Below, one piece after another: positions 8,967 to 18,625 of a stretch of 64,000 nucleotides of DNA. A model generated the notes under the pieces. It was not told the DNA's origin and ran no database searches. It saw only the letters and a list, made by a program, of their open reading frames with translations. Made by a program: the position numbers and the translations under genes. The stretch is from an uncultured Latescibacterota bacterium (lineage in GTDB: Bacteria > Latescibacterota > UBA2968): positions 124,001-188,000 of the forward strand of contig OY282377.1 in the NCBI GenBank assembly GCA_958295785.1. Direction: 5' to 3'. Positions within the stretch are counted from its first letter, which is position 1. Every line of letters begins with the position of its first letter.

Positions 8967-10155
8967 CTCTGTAAATTAAGTTATCCTAAGTTTTGAATTG
9001 TCTGGATAAACGCGTTGATAATGGGTATTCATCTTGTCTCTGGCCTTGGGCAAAGTGAACTGCCAATTCAAGGGGATGCCCTTGGCCTCCCGCTCCTGAA
9101 AGAAGGCCAAAACTTCCCGGCGTAGTTCCGCCTGCGTCGCAATGCGCCTATTCAAACATCCTCGCGCCAGAGCCGAAAATTCGATCTCGATCATGTTGAG
9201 CCAACTCGCCGCCTTGGGAGTAAAGAAGAACTCAAACTTCTGCGCGAGGGCAAACGCCTCATCGGCCGGCAAGTAACGATAGAAGGCATGGCGGGTATGC
9301 GTATTGAGATTGTCTTGCACCAAGCGGATTTTCTCCGCCTGTGGCCAATGCTGTGTCAGAGCCTGACAAAAGTGGGTGTCTTCCTTCATCGTGCGCCGAG
9401 GATAGATTTCGGCAAGCCGTTTGCCGGTTAAAGGCTCAATGGCGGCCAACAAAGCACACGAACCGTGTTTGGTATAGGCATAATGTTCTTTGGTCACTTG
9501 GCCTGTTGTTAGGGGCAAGGGATCCAGGACTTGTCCGATGAGAAAACAAGGACGTTCATCAAAGCAGACCACAGGAACATTGGGATCATAAGGTTGGTCA
9601 TACAGCCAAAGCAAGGCTTCCATGCGTGCGAGAAAGGACGCATCCACTTTGCGGATGCACCAAGTTTTCTTCAAGTGGGGCTTCAATTCGTTTTTTTAGA
9701 CTCGTTTTAACATGCGTGTGTGAGAGATGCTCACAAGAGCCCAATGCCACGCAGTGATCCGCCAAGAGGCGCAACGTCCATCTGCCATGGCCTGCCGGGG
9801 GGGTTGAACAGGCCAAGGCGGTGATTTGGGCCCGTTGCTTGCCGGTCATCTCCACCGGGCGTCCTGGCCGCGGGGCATCTTTGAGGCCATCCAAGCCGAG
9901 GGTGCGGTATTTCTTTGCCCAATGACTCAGGGTCTGCCCGGTCATGCCGAGGGTTTGAGCCACTTGGGGGTAGGTTTTGCCTCGGTCGAGTTCAAGCAAG
10001 CCCAAAGCGCGTTTGTAGATTCGGGCTTTTTGGTCTCCTTTGGTGATCAAGGCGGTCAAAGTGTCTCGGTCTGTGGGGGTGAGTTGGACGTGTTGTTTGG
10101 GCATGAGAACGCCTCCTTGAAATAATTGAAATTCCAAAGTATTTAATTTACAGAG
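8967..10155 (-). mobile_element. IS630-type insertion sequence, 1189 bp
   Basis: Terminal inverted repeats begin CTCTGTAAATTAA and match as reverse complement at the right end. A TA dinucleotide flanks each end (8965-8966, 10156-10157), the signature target duplication of IS630/Tc1-mariner elements. It truncates the 3' end of the GT-C glycosyltransferase gene to its right. Confidence 0.9.
8976..10104 (-). pseudogene. IS630 transposase, two frames joined at an A7 run
   Basis: The first frame starts at MPKQHVQLTP (ATG 10104) and holds a helix-turn-helix (YPQVAQTLGMTGQTLSHWAKK) region and the linker RPGRPVEMT. The second frame (8976-9686) has the DDE catalytic core: CFDERP, LVQDNLNTH and PKAASWLNMIEIEF. 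The switch falls at the minus-strand run CTAAAAAAACGAATTG near 9692-9698. Six As would give one frame reading SLKNELKPHLKK. Seven As need a +1 or slippage event, so either a one-base insertion broke the gene or slippage on A7 makes the full transposase. Confidence 0.8.
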
Positions 10156-11630
10156 TACTAGGAAGATTCTATCTGGAATATTGGGGAACGAGGCGATCAA
10201 ATCGATCATCTCACGGAGACACGGACGGAGACCCGGTTCGGCGGGGGTCGTACACCAGCGGGTCCCATAGTAGTGATTGTCTGGACTTCCCTCTTCTCCG
10301 TGGTAGAACCGGATGGCCGGGGCCGTCCCCTTGAATGCGTAAACCATGTCATCTTCCCGCACCCGTTCTTCCAGTGCGGCAAGAACGGATTTGATGTTTT
10401 GACGTGTCTTGTATGGACTGTCCTGCCTCATGGCGCCCACTCCGGCTAGGGCTGTGGCGCCAGCGACCGCGAGACCAGCGCCGGGCGCCAGCCACACCCG
10501 GTGCGTCGGCGCAGCCAGACGATCAGCTATCCAATGGATGGCGACGCCGGCGACCAGGAAGACGACCGGCCCCAGATAGATAACCTGGCGAATGCCCCCA
10601 AGAGGGTATATTCCCAGCAAGGCGGCGCCGACGGAAACCGCGATGCAAAGCGGAAATAAAACCGCGATGGCACCGCCGGGAAACGCTCCTTGAAACTTTC
10701 CAAGGAATGCCGCGACCAGGAGGAGCGCGAAGGCGACAAGCGCCGCTGTCGCGACAACCCACGGCAAATGATACGTCAATAAACCCCAGGTCCCGTCGAT
10801 CGAAAACTCGAAGATCGAGTGCGCTTCAAATTTCCCCTGGTAGTAATTCTTCTGTAAGTAGCTTTTCGAGGCAAATCCTCCCTCTTGCCATTGATAGCGC
10901 AAAGTGACCGCGTAGCTTATGGCGCACCCCGCCAGGAAGCACCCCGCCGGCCAGACCAGAGCGATGCGCCGCTGGAACCAATGGCGAATCCGGCTCGGGC
11001 GTAAATCCCCTTCTGGCGTTGCCGGGGTCGGGAGGGGGGCAGAACCGTAGCGGCACTCATCAGGGCGACGCCGAACAGGACCAAGCCGTACTGGAGCAAG
11101 GGCGCGAGGAACAGCGAAGCGCAGAGCAGGGCCTTCCTGCCGTCCCGCAGATACCACAGCAGCCCCGCTATCATCAGCGCGGCAAGCAGCGCGTCGATGG
11201 AGTATTCCCGCGCATCCTGGGCGTGCTCTATTGCGGCAACCGAAAGAGTCGCCAGCAGGGCCGCCAGAAAGGCGGCTCCCCGGGCAATTCCCAGGCGCGG
11301 CAACAAGAATAATATCACGGCCACGGTCAAGACGCTGGCCGTGGCCGGCAGAACGCGGATGCTGAAGTCCGAGATAGCCACTCTCTGGACCGCCCACAGC
11401 ACCAGGGGGTACAGTATGGGAGAGGAGTTATGGTCGCGGGTATTGTGGACGACTTCCGAGAGGGTGCCACTCGAATTATTGGCGGCAACCGCTTCGTCAT
11501 ACCCTACGGATTTCCCCGACAGGCCATGGAAGCGCAGCCCCGCCGCCACTAGGAGCAGGCACACGAACGCCGCAAGGGTCAGCCGTTCCCGAGAAACGCG
11601 CAGAGGGTGGGCGGGGACGGGAATGTTCAT
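10156..11630 (-). pseudogene. GT-C membrane glycosyltransferase, frameshifted and 3'-truncated
   Basis: ArnT/PMT-like lipid-sugar-dependent glycosyltransferase. The start ATG at 11630 overlaps the stop of the previous gene (ATGA). The N-terminus shows a first transmembrane segment then KSVGYDEAVAANNSS, the acidic first periplasmic loop of the PMT_2 family. The frame breaks at a C6 run (plus-strand G6, 11034-11039); one more C would give LPPLPTPATPEGD and continue. About ten membrane segments follow, then a soluble tail ending at FPNIPDRIFLV, where the IS630 element is inserted. It lacks the Ig-like module of its upstream neighbours. Last gene of the GC-rich operon. Confidence 0.75.
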
Positions 11631-13627
11631 TTGCGTTCTTTCCAAGGGAACTCCGCCTTCCAAAGGTGGTTGAAACCGCCTGCCACGGGCACGTACTGGC
11701 CGGTACTGATAGAGGCAATGTCGTATTCCAGTAGGGGGACTTTCGCCAAGCATCTCCCGTCGAATATCACGCCGAGCTGGATGAAATCGAAGTCCAGGTT
11801 GTCGAAGCCATGCCCCCGGCGATGGTCGGGCAGGTCGTTCACTTCAACCGGGTATAGGTGCAGAAAGAACGTTGCCTCCGTGTCGGCGCGGGCGCACGGC
11901 TCCTTGAAGTAGATCAGCGTGTCTTCGTGAAGGTAGATGTTGAAGTCTGAGCGGACTGCCGGTTCGCCGGATACGAGCGCCTCGTAGTCGGATACGAACG
12001 CCTCGAAGGCGGACTGACGTGCGCCGGTGCTGTCGAAGGCTTCATTCACCCTGAATATGGTGCCATCGACCAGTTCCGCCACCGGCTCCAACGGGAGAGG
12101 CGACTCCATCTGCAAGAGGCCGCAAACTATCCGGCTGCCCTGGCCGACCCATACGACATACTCTTCGGGTTCCTCGTACTGCCGGGATTTCAGGATGGCC
12201 CGCTCGAACCAACGCGGGCAATCGTAGATGTTCTGCAGGTTCCGCCGGGGCATCGGAACCCAAGTCACCCGCGTTCCCGGAACACCCGCGTTCCACCGGA
12301 GTAAATTGGGGTAGTTGCTGTAGTACCGGCCGGAGACGGGGTTCGCCCGGATATATGCCACGAGCTCGGAATCCTTCCAGTACGCCGTGTTGAAACTCTG
12401 GCCGATGTACCCCGATTCCAGTGCTTCGGCGGTCAATCGCAGATTCTGCTGCACCGAGACGCCGACATGCCAGGAACCGCCGACGAGCGCGAGAGCAACC
12501 AGCGCCCACCGGCCCATGGACATCCTGCCCGTCGCCTTGCTGCGCAGGAGTCCGTCCAGCCAGAACGCCGCGACGAACAGCAGCGGGACGTAGACCGGCG
12601 CCAAGAATCGACTGTCTATGCCCTGCCCGCTCGTGAGCGGCGCCACCACGGCGATGATCGCAAGGTACATCAGCGAGAAGATCCGGAAGACGGAAGACGC
12701 CCTTCCCGGACGGGGGGTGATGATGAGAAGTGCCGCGAGCAGCAGAAACAGGCCGGCAAGCAGCCACGGCGAGAGCGGCAACTGCCAGTGGATAGGGGCC
12801 AGCGGGTCGGCCCACCCGTAGAACACCGCGGCGATCTGGCTCAGCGAATCGAACAGGGACTGTCCCGACGCGTCGGTCCTGTCCCCGGTGAGGGTTCCGG
12901 TGACCCGTTGGTTGCGCGCCAGCGCCGCCGCGAGCGGGAGCGACGAAATGGCGCCGAAGACCAGTGCATGCTTCAACCGCTCGCGTACCGGGGCGTTCCG
13001 GCGCGAAAGGAGCATGAGGACTGCGGAGAGGATGAGCGCAGCTCCCATGTACCGCGTCAGTGCGGCGAATGCGGCGAATACCGCGGAAAGCACGAGGGCC
13101 GGCATGCCGCTTCTCCGGTTCAGGAACGACTCCAGCGGCATCAGGGCGAGGAGGGTGAACAGGATGAAGAGGGGTTCGCTCAGGAAGGTCGAAGCGGCAT
13201 GAGCGAGGGGGAGGGCTGCCATCACCGCCACCGCTACGCCCAGCGCGATCAGCCGCGACTCGAGACGCCGGCTCAGCCAGAGGCCCGACACCAGGATGAG
13301 CAGGCCGAAGGCAGTTGCGTTCAGGAGCCGGCCCCCGTCCACCGGTTCGATGCCGAACAGGCTCAGGAACGCCATTGCCATGGAGAAGAAAGGTGCAAAG
13401 AGCACCATTTGCCCGCCGCTGGGGCTCAGCAGGCCCTCTCCGGCGGCCAGGCTCTCGGCTGCCGACAGGTAGTTGAGGGCGTCGTCGTTGAGCGCCGCGC
13501 CGTAGGTGGACGTGCGGACGAGGATATGCGCCGCGCCCAAGGCCGCGACGAGTGCGATGAGCGCGGGAAATGCGGTGCTCCTCATCTCTAGGCGCCCATT
13601 TAACAGCGTTGTCCAAATCTTCATCAT
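11627..13627 (-). CDS. GT-C membrane glycosyltransferase (PMT_2/ArnT-like) with C-terminal soluble domain
   Basis: 666 residues with about ten or eleven membrane segments in the first 390. The first loop carries the acidic motif ALNDDALNYLSAAESL. This is the fold that transfers a sugar from polyprenyl phosphate on the periplasmic side. After the membrane part comes the motif EPVAELVDGTIFRV shared with the sister enzymes. A C-terminal domain from about 565 follows, with YLHEDTLIYF, one Cys (EPCARAD), FFLHLYPV, FDNLDFDF, a second Cys (DGRCLA) and SISTGQYVP. The same Cys pair and TGQ motif end the enzymes at 18626 and 22454. Start overlaps the previous stop (ATGATGA). Confidence 0.85.
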   Translation of the reverse strand: MMKIWTTLLNGRLEMRSTAFPALIALVAALGAAHILVRTSTYGAALNDDALNYLSAAESLAAGEGLLSPSGGQMVLFAPFFSMAMAFLSLFGIEPVDGGRLLNATAFGLLILVSGLWLSRRLESRLIALGVAVAVMAALPLAHAASTFLSEPLFILFTLLALMPLESFLNRRSGMPALVLSAVFAAFAALTRYMGAALILSAVLMLLSRRNAPVRERLKHALVFGAISSLPLAAALARNQRVTGTLTGDRTDASGQSLFDSLSQIAAVFYGWADPLAPIHWQLPLSPWLLAGLFLLLAALLIITPRPGRASSVFRIFSLMYLAIIAVVAPLTSGQGIDSRFLAPVYVPLLFVAAFWLDGLLRSKATGRMSMGRWALVALALVGGSWHVGVSVQQNLRLTAEALESGYIGQSFNTAYWKDSELVAYIRANPVSGRYYSNYPNLLRWNAGVPGTRVTWVPMPRRNLQNIYDCPRWFERAILKSRQYEEPEEYVVWVGQGSRIVCGLLQMESPLPLEPVAELVDGTIFRVNEAFDSTGARQSAFEAFVSDYEALVSGEPAVRSDFNIYLHEDTLIYFKEPCARADTEATFFLHLYPVEVNDLPDHRRGHGFDNLDFDFIQLGVIFDGRCLAKVPLLEYDIASISTGQYVPVAGGFNHLWKAEFPWKERK

Positions 13628-15593
13628 CGGCGGAACTCCGCTTCCCAGGGGTTATCGAAACCGCCAAGCACAGGTGCGGACGGCGCGGTCATCGTTCTGA
13701 TTGTCTTCCCGTCTTTTTCCGTACAGTCCGCGGAGGCCCTCAGGCGATGGCCAACGTCCGCGGCGGTGGGTGTGTATTGGTAGGTTGCCCCGCGGGGCGT
13801 GACTTTGGTCCAGCCAGTCGCATCGCTGCCCCGTTCCCATAGCCATCGGCCGGAACGCCTGCATTCAAGCCAAGCGGACAACTTGACATCGAACGGCTCG
13901 CCTGCTATCGGAGCGACGATGCTGATGAAAAAGGCAGGAGCGGGATCGGCGCCGCTGCGGGTTACGCGATAGATTGAACCGTCGGACAACTCGGCCACCG
14001 GCTCCAGTCCCAGCAATTTCCTCAACACGGCGATAGTCTTCGAATCCATCCAATTCAAATCTATCCAAGCGACATAATCGCCGGGCGCAGCATTTTCTAT
14101 ATCCCTTCTCATCCCTCTCATCGTAGGCTTGGTGGGGAGATAGTGACAGTCCGCATGATCTGTGCGGATGTATATGGCATCTCCTGCATTGCTGAATATC
14201 CGGTCCGCCATTAGATGCTCCTCGATGTACCGCAAGGTTTCCGAGTTGACCAATACCGCGGCCATTTCCATGCCTCGGCCCTCATTATTCTGTCTGATTT
14301 CACGCACGTTCAGCACCACCTGCCAAGCCAGCCAAAGGGAAAGGGTTGTCACCAGGACAACCAATAGCAGACTCGCCGTTCTGCCCCTCCCCGCACTATT
14401 TTGTTCTGAATCACCGGTAGTCCGCCGGAGGTTCTCAAGGAACTTGTCCAGCGCGAATACCGCCGCGAACAGGAGCGGGATATATGCGGGAGAGAGATAG
14501 CGTTCGCCCAAGGGGAGGATTTCGGTGGCCGCTTGCGAGGCGGTGAGAAAGAGTACACCAGGGCAAAGCCGCCGAACAAGTGGAAAGGACTCCATCCGGC
14601 GTCGTTCCCCACCCTTCCGGCACGAACGGACGAACGCACGAACGCACGGCTGACGGACACTGCCAGCACCAATAGGGCCACTCCGACCAGTGCCGCGGCG
14701 GCTACTCTGACACTCCCAGATGGCAAGTAGAGGAAGACCCACCCGGCCAGATCGCTCAGGAACTTGTCCAGAATCTCCAGCAATGTCCACGGCGGCGGGT
14801 TTCTGGGCCCATGGTATCTTCCGTGGACCAGGACGTTCCGCAACAGCCACAGCGCCACCGGCAGCGCGGCAATCAACAGGTACGAGCCAACGCGCTTCGC
14901 TTTCTCCAATGGCACGCCGCCGCGCTGGAAGATCAGCAGGGGTAAGGTGGTGATGATCAAGGTGACGCCGATATAGCGGGTCAGAAAGGCCAGGGAAGCG
15001 AACGCCGCGGCCCAAATCAGGTCCGAACGCTTGCCGGTATCCAGAAATGTGGACATTCGGACCAGAGAGAGCGTCACGAACAGGATGAAGGGCGCCTCGG
15101 AAATTGCGTGAGAGGCCACCCGGGTCAAGGGGATTGCCAGCATGAGGGCGAGACAAGCCCAAATAACCAGGAAAGGGTGTTGCACATGCCGCCGCAAGTA
15201 TTGACCGGCGACGAATAGAGTCAGGCCGAAGACGACGGCATTCAACGGCCCGGCGACGTCGTAGGGGTCAAACGCAAAGAGGCTGGCCGCGGCGAGCAGC
15301 ATCGGATACAGCGGCGGCCAGTGCAAATAGGGCCAACCGTAAATTTGAACGAAGCCCTCTCCCGCCAACAGACTCCGGGCCACGGACAGGTAACTGGCCC
15401 AATCCGAGGTTAGTCCCACTCCGTAGGTGGCCTGCCGCGCCAGGATGAGTACGGCGCCTAGCACTGCAAGGGCGGCGAGGAGCAGGGTGAAGCGGTCGGG
15501 CCGCCTGTCTGCCGCCCAAGCAGGGAACCGGACACTTTTCTTGCGAGAGGGTTCCCCTTGCACTCCCCGGCCGAAGTCAGCAGTATCGCTCAT
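13624..15593 (-). pseudogene. GT-C membrane glycosyltransferase with Ig-like module, one frameshift
   Basis: Starts at ATG 15593 (MSDTADFG) behind AAGGAG. The first part has membrane segments, the acidic loop GLTSDWASYLSVARSL and WPPLYPMLLA. The frame breaks near 14548 after GGFALVY: a missing C in TAC-CTC-TTT would restore YLFLTASQAATEILPLGERY, and the rest is open to 13624. The soluble tail has EPVAELSDGSIYRV and an Ig-like module WLWERGSDATGWTKV...YQYTPTAADVGHRLRAS, then GGFDNPWEAEF. Unlike the break at 11034 this one is not in a long homopolymer. Could be an assembly error; if so the product is a 656-residue sister of the neighbours. Confidence 0.75.
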
Positions 15594-15663
15594 ATTATTC
15601 TCCTTCCGTAGTTTCCCCCTTCGTCCCCCGGCCTCGGGATCCTCGCTCGCTGGTCGCTTCAAC

Positions 15664-16758
15664 TCACGCATTGGGGGTCGTCCTCGCGGTTGCCGGCTTC
15701 ATCCCATAGCAACCGCGGCAGTAGTGCGGAATGTCGTTTCCGGCGATTCGCTGGCGCAACTTCCGGTATTTGCCGTTGTTCCAGATATTGGCGAAGGGTT
15801 CATCGAAAACGTTGCCCATTTTTACGACGCTGGAATCGGCTATTTGACAGCAGGGGACGACGTCGCCGTTTGCCGCGATGTAGGAACTCTGCCAAGGCCA
15901 GGGGCACCGGTTTGCCCTGGAATATCTTTGACCATGCTCGACGCTGAGCGGCATCCCGATCTCAGCGGCGACTTCTCTTGACTCCCGGATATACTGGTCC
16001 ACCCGGGGATCTTCCCGGGAAACGTCTATCGGCGCAATTGACCCCTCCATATCCTCTTTCCCCCAGTCGGTGAGCAAAGTTGTTGCCGTCAGCTTGTCCA
16101 CACCGAGGCGTTTCGCCAACCGCACGAGGTCTGGAAGTTCGTGGGCGTTCCGGAGCGTAACCACCGACCGCAGTTCGATACCGGGCCAGACGCTGCGGCC
16201 GCGGCGGCGTACCATGTCGGCAACGTTAGCGACAACTTTCTGAAAGTTGCCGTTAACCCGGATTGCCTCGAAAGTCTCAGCCGTCGCGCCATCCATGCTG
16301 ATGATAATCGTCGTTCCCCGCAAGGAGCTAAGCCGCTGGGCGATATTCTCGGTATAAACCGAACCATTGGTTACGATGGAGACGGCGCCCCCTCCATCCT
16401 CTCCCTCTTCCAGCATCTCAATCAGATGCCGGTTCAGCAGGGGTTCTCCCATTCCCTGGAGCTTGATCTGACGAAGCATCGGCAACTGGCGGAGAATTGA
16501 GATGAACCGCTCGGTGGTCAACCGGGTCGTCTTCCGTGTCCAATGCGTCACCTGGCAATGGTCGCAGGCAAAGTTGCACGTATCGATGGGCTCGACATCA
16601 ACGCTGGTGGGCAGAAAGGGTGTCCTTTTCAGCCCGAGACGCTTGGCTACCCGACCGCCGACGGTGTGATAGACCTTTCGAAGGCTGTCCATTCCTATCC
16701 GGCGCGATAGCCGCAAGAGACTTCGGAAACTATGATTCATTCCAAGCGAACTCCACAT
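15664..16758 (-). CDS. Radical SAM/SPASM enzyme
   Basis: 364 residues. The radical SAM cluster motif is C61-x3-C65-x2-C68 (CNFACDHC). A GEP motif (GMGEPLLN) and an ISMDG strand follow, as in the radical SAM barrel. The C-terminal SPASM domain carries further Cys residues for auxiliary FeS clusters: CPWPW, DVVPCCQIAD and HYCRGCY, with GNVFDEPFANIWN between. Enzymes of this type oxidise or rearrange peptide or sugar substrates. In this locus a sugar or glycolipid modification is the likely role, by context only. It lies 25 bases after the ligase gene. ATG at 16740 with GGAG upstream is an alternative start. Confidence 0.85.
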   Translation of the reverse strand: MWSSLGMNHSFRSLLRLSRRIGMDSLRKVYHTVGGRVAKRLGLKRTPFLPTSVDVEPIDTCNFACDHCQVTHWTRKTTRLTTERFISILRQLPMLRQIKLQGMGEPLLNRHLIEMLEEGEDGGGAVSIVTNGSVYTENIAQRLSSLRGTTIIISMDGATAETFEAIRVNGNFQKVVANVADMVRRRGRSVWPGIELRSVVTLRNAHELPDLVRLAKRLGVDKLTATTLLTDWGKEDMEGSIAPIDVSREDPRVDQYIRESREVAAEIGMPLSVEHGQRYSRANRCPWPWQSSYIAANGDVVPCCQIADSSVVKMGNVFDEPFANIWNNGKYRKLRQRIAGNDIPHYCRGCYGMKPATARTTPNA

Positions 16759-16783
16759 AACTCAATTTTTGCCCCGCCTGCCG

Positions 16784-18424
16784 TCACGCCGCAGTTGGGT
16801 CTCTTTGCTTCTGAACGAGGAACGCCGCCGTGGCGCAGGTCAGGCCGATAACGAAATTGTAGTACCCTATGATGAGTAAATGGTGATACGACAAGCCGTA
16901 CAGGGCCATCACAATAACCCATCCGACGACCAGATCTCTGCCTAGGGACTTCGGCACGATCCAAAGCAACCGCATCAAGAAGAACAGGGATAACAAGTAT
17001 AATGCCAATGGAATAATGCCCGCTTCGCCAACCAGCATCAGGTACACATTATGGACGCCAGTCGGTCTCCCCTGGTTTCCGATAGGGGAACCCTCCATAT
17101 AGTGGAGTTGATACAAGCCGTGACCTGCGATGGGCGATTCCAGGACCTTGTTGAAGCCCATCCCCCACAAGAGCATTCGTCTCGATAGAGCTCTCGCACT
17201 GCCGATGTTGGAATCGGCTTTGCCTCGGAAAGCCTCCACGGTATTGCCCGGGTCCTTCAGTAGCTGGCCCAGCGCGCCGGCATCCGTCGCGGCCGTTGCG
17301 GATGCCGCCATGATCGGGCCTATGGCCTTCGTCTGAACCCGGTGCGTCATGCCGTTCTTCTCGTAGGACACCCAGGCGCGCAAGAACTTGCCCCCGTCTT
17401 CGTCCGCCGGGGTGTAGTTGGGTGAGAGCGCGTCTTCGATGTTGGTCCAAGTGGCGTCGTCGGGCATATTGGCATCGCCGGGCCGGGCGTCGGCCCGCTG
17501 CCATCGCCAGGGATTGACCGGGTTGTCGTCAGCCCGGTGGGACTTGTCGTAAACCAGGAAAACGGTGACAGTGTCTCCCACCCGCTTTGCTTCGTGCGGG
17601 TCAACAATCCAGGCCTCGTCGGTATACCCTACCGGCGCCCCCGGAATGAGCCAAACCAGGACGCCGGCCATGCACAGAACAGTCAGGCCGGTATGCATGA
17701 GGTCTTGTCTTAGGCGGCGGACGTTCAGCAGCAGGAACAAAGTCAGCATCCCGCCCAGAACAATAACCGCCGTATAGGAAACCGATGCGAGTCCCGCGGC
17801 GCATCCCAGGACCAGGGCCACACACCCGAAGGGACGTTGTCGTCCGTTGGATTGAAACGCCAACGCCAGCACTGCCGTCAGGCAAGCGATGAAGCCCGCG
17901 TCGTTGGGGTCGGTAAAAGTGCCGGTCAGGCGATAGGGATGCTGGTACTCCGGCAACACGCCAATATCGCGTAGCAACGGCGAGGCCAGAACGACGGCGC
18001 AACTTGCCACCAGAATCACGAGCGTCCACTTCAACAACGTCTCGGCCCCGATTCGCTCCAGTAGCCAGCGGCCGCCCAGTATGGCAGCCAGGGTGACGAG
18101 GAAGAAGAAGGCTTGGCGCAGCACGTCTTTGGTCAACAATTCGGCGTCGGTGGCGAGCGAAGTGCCGGAGGAAATGAAGAGGTAGGACGCTATCGAGGCG
18201 AGGAGGAACCATCCGGGCGTTCCAAGAGACTTCCACCAGCGGAGGCGCACGAAACCCAGCAGGAGCAGGCAACACAGGAGCATCGCCCCAAGGACGAGCG
18301 GCTCTATCACACCGCCTTGCAGCTTTATGTGGACCAGGACGGCCAGCACCCAGAAGGAAAAGGAGATGCAGGCGACCGATGCGAACTCGAGTCGCCTCCA
18401 GAGTAACGGAATAAGCCGCAGCAT
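16784..18424 (-). CDS. O-antigen ligase/polymerase (WaaL/Wzy-like) with embedded Ig-like module
   Basis: 546 residues, about eleven membrane segments. The Wzy_C-type large periplasmic loop holds the family motifs RMLLWGMGFNKVLESPIAGHG (416-436) and GVHNVYLMLVGEAG (456-469). Such proteins link or join polyprenyl-bound glycans at the periplasmic face. Odd feature: residues about 303-370 of the loop form an Ig-like module (NPWRWQRAD, ATWTNIEDA, YTPADEDGGKFLRAWVSY, VQTKAIGP) like the one fused to the GT-C enzymes nearby. Second oddity: the first 16-17 residues (MLRLIPLLWRRLEFASV) match those GT-C proteins, not ligases. SD AAAGGTGA is four bases before ATG 18424. Confidence 0.85.
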   Translation of the reverse strand: MLRLIPLLWRRLEFASVACISFSFWVLAVLVHIKLQGGVIEPLVLGAMLLCCLLLLGFVRLRWWKSLGTPGWFLLASIASYLFISSGTSLATDAELLTKDVLRQAFFFLVTLAAILGGRWLLERIGAETLLKWTLVILVASCAVVLASPLLRDIGVLPEYQHPYRLTGTFTDPNDAGFIACLTAVLALAFQSNGRQRPFGCVALVLGCAAGLASVSYTAVIVLGGMLTLFLLLNVRRLRQDLMHTGLTVLCMAGVLVWLIPGAPVGYTDEAWIVDPHEAKRVGDTVTVFLVYDKSHRADDNPVNPWRWQRADARPGDANMPDDATWTNIEDALSPNYTPADEDGGKFLRAWVSYEKNGMTHRVQTKAIGPIMAASATAATDAGALGQLLKDPGNTVEAFRGKADSNIGSARALSRRMLLWGMGFNKVLESPIAGHGLYQLHYMEGSPIGNQGRPTGVHNVYLMLVGEAGIIPLALYLLSLFFLMRLLWIVPKSLGRDLVVGWVIVMALYGLSYHHLLIIGYYNFVIGLTCATAAFLVQKQRDPTAA

Positions 18425-18435
18425 ACGTTCACCTT

Positions 18436-18610
18436 TTAGTCATGGTCGTTTGGCCAGCCGCCCGTGCGGGGGGTTGTTTCCGGCACAGGTTGCACAGTTC
18501 GGCGGCCACGCGGTCGTACCAGTCCGCGCTCCGAAAGTGGCCCCCTCGCCGTCTTGCTCCCTCGCAGAGTTGCCGGTACAATATCCCCGGAGTGGTGGGG
18601 AAGGTCGTCC
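18436..18610 (-). repeat. Duplicated 3' end of the GT4 gene, remnant A
   Basis: Near-identical to the last ~150 bases of the GT4 gene at 24875-25020 plus the short gap and Shine-Dalgarno that follow it. It lies between the GT-C gene at 18626 and the ligase gene at 18424. Its reading frame is broken. Homology to the GT4 gene stops at the codons for LYRQL, where other DNA begins. Confidence 0.85.
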
Positions 18611-18625
18611 GTGTTGGCCGTCAAA

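Noticed and set aside
12467-13591. 374-codon plus-strand open frame
   Set aside because: Exact antisense of an intact GT-C gene in GC-rich DNA; composition (R, E, Q, G) is that of a shadow frame.
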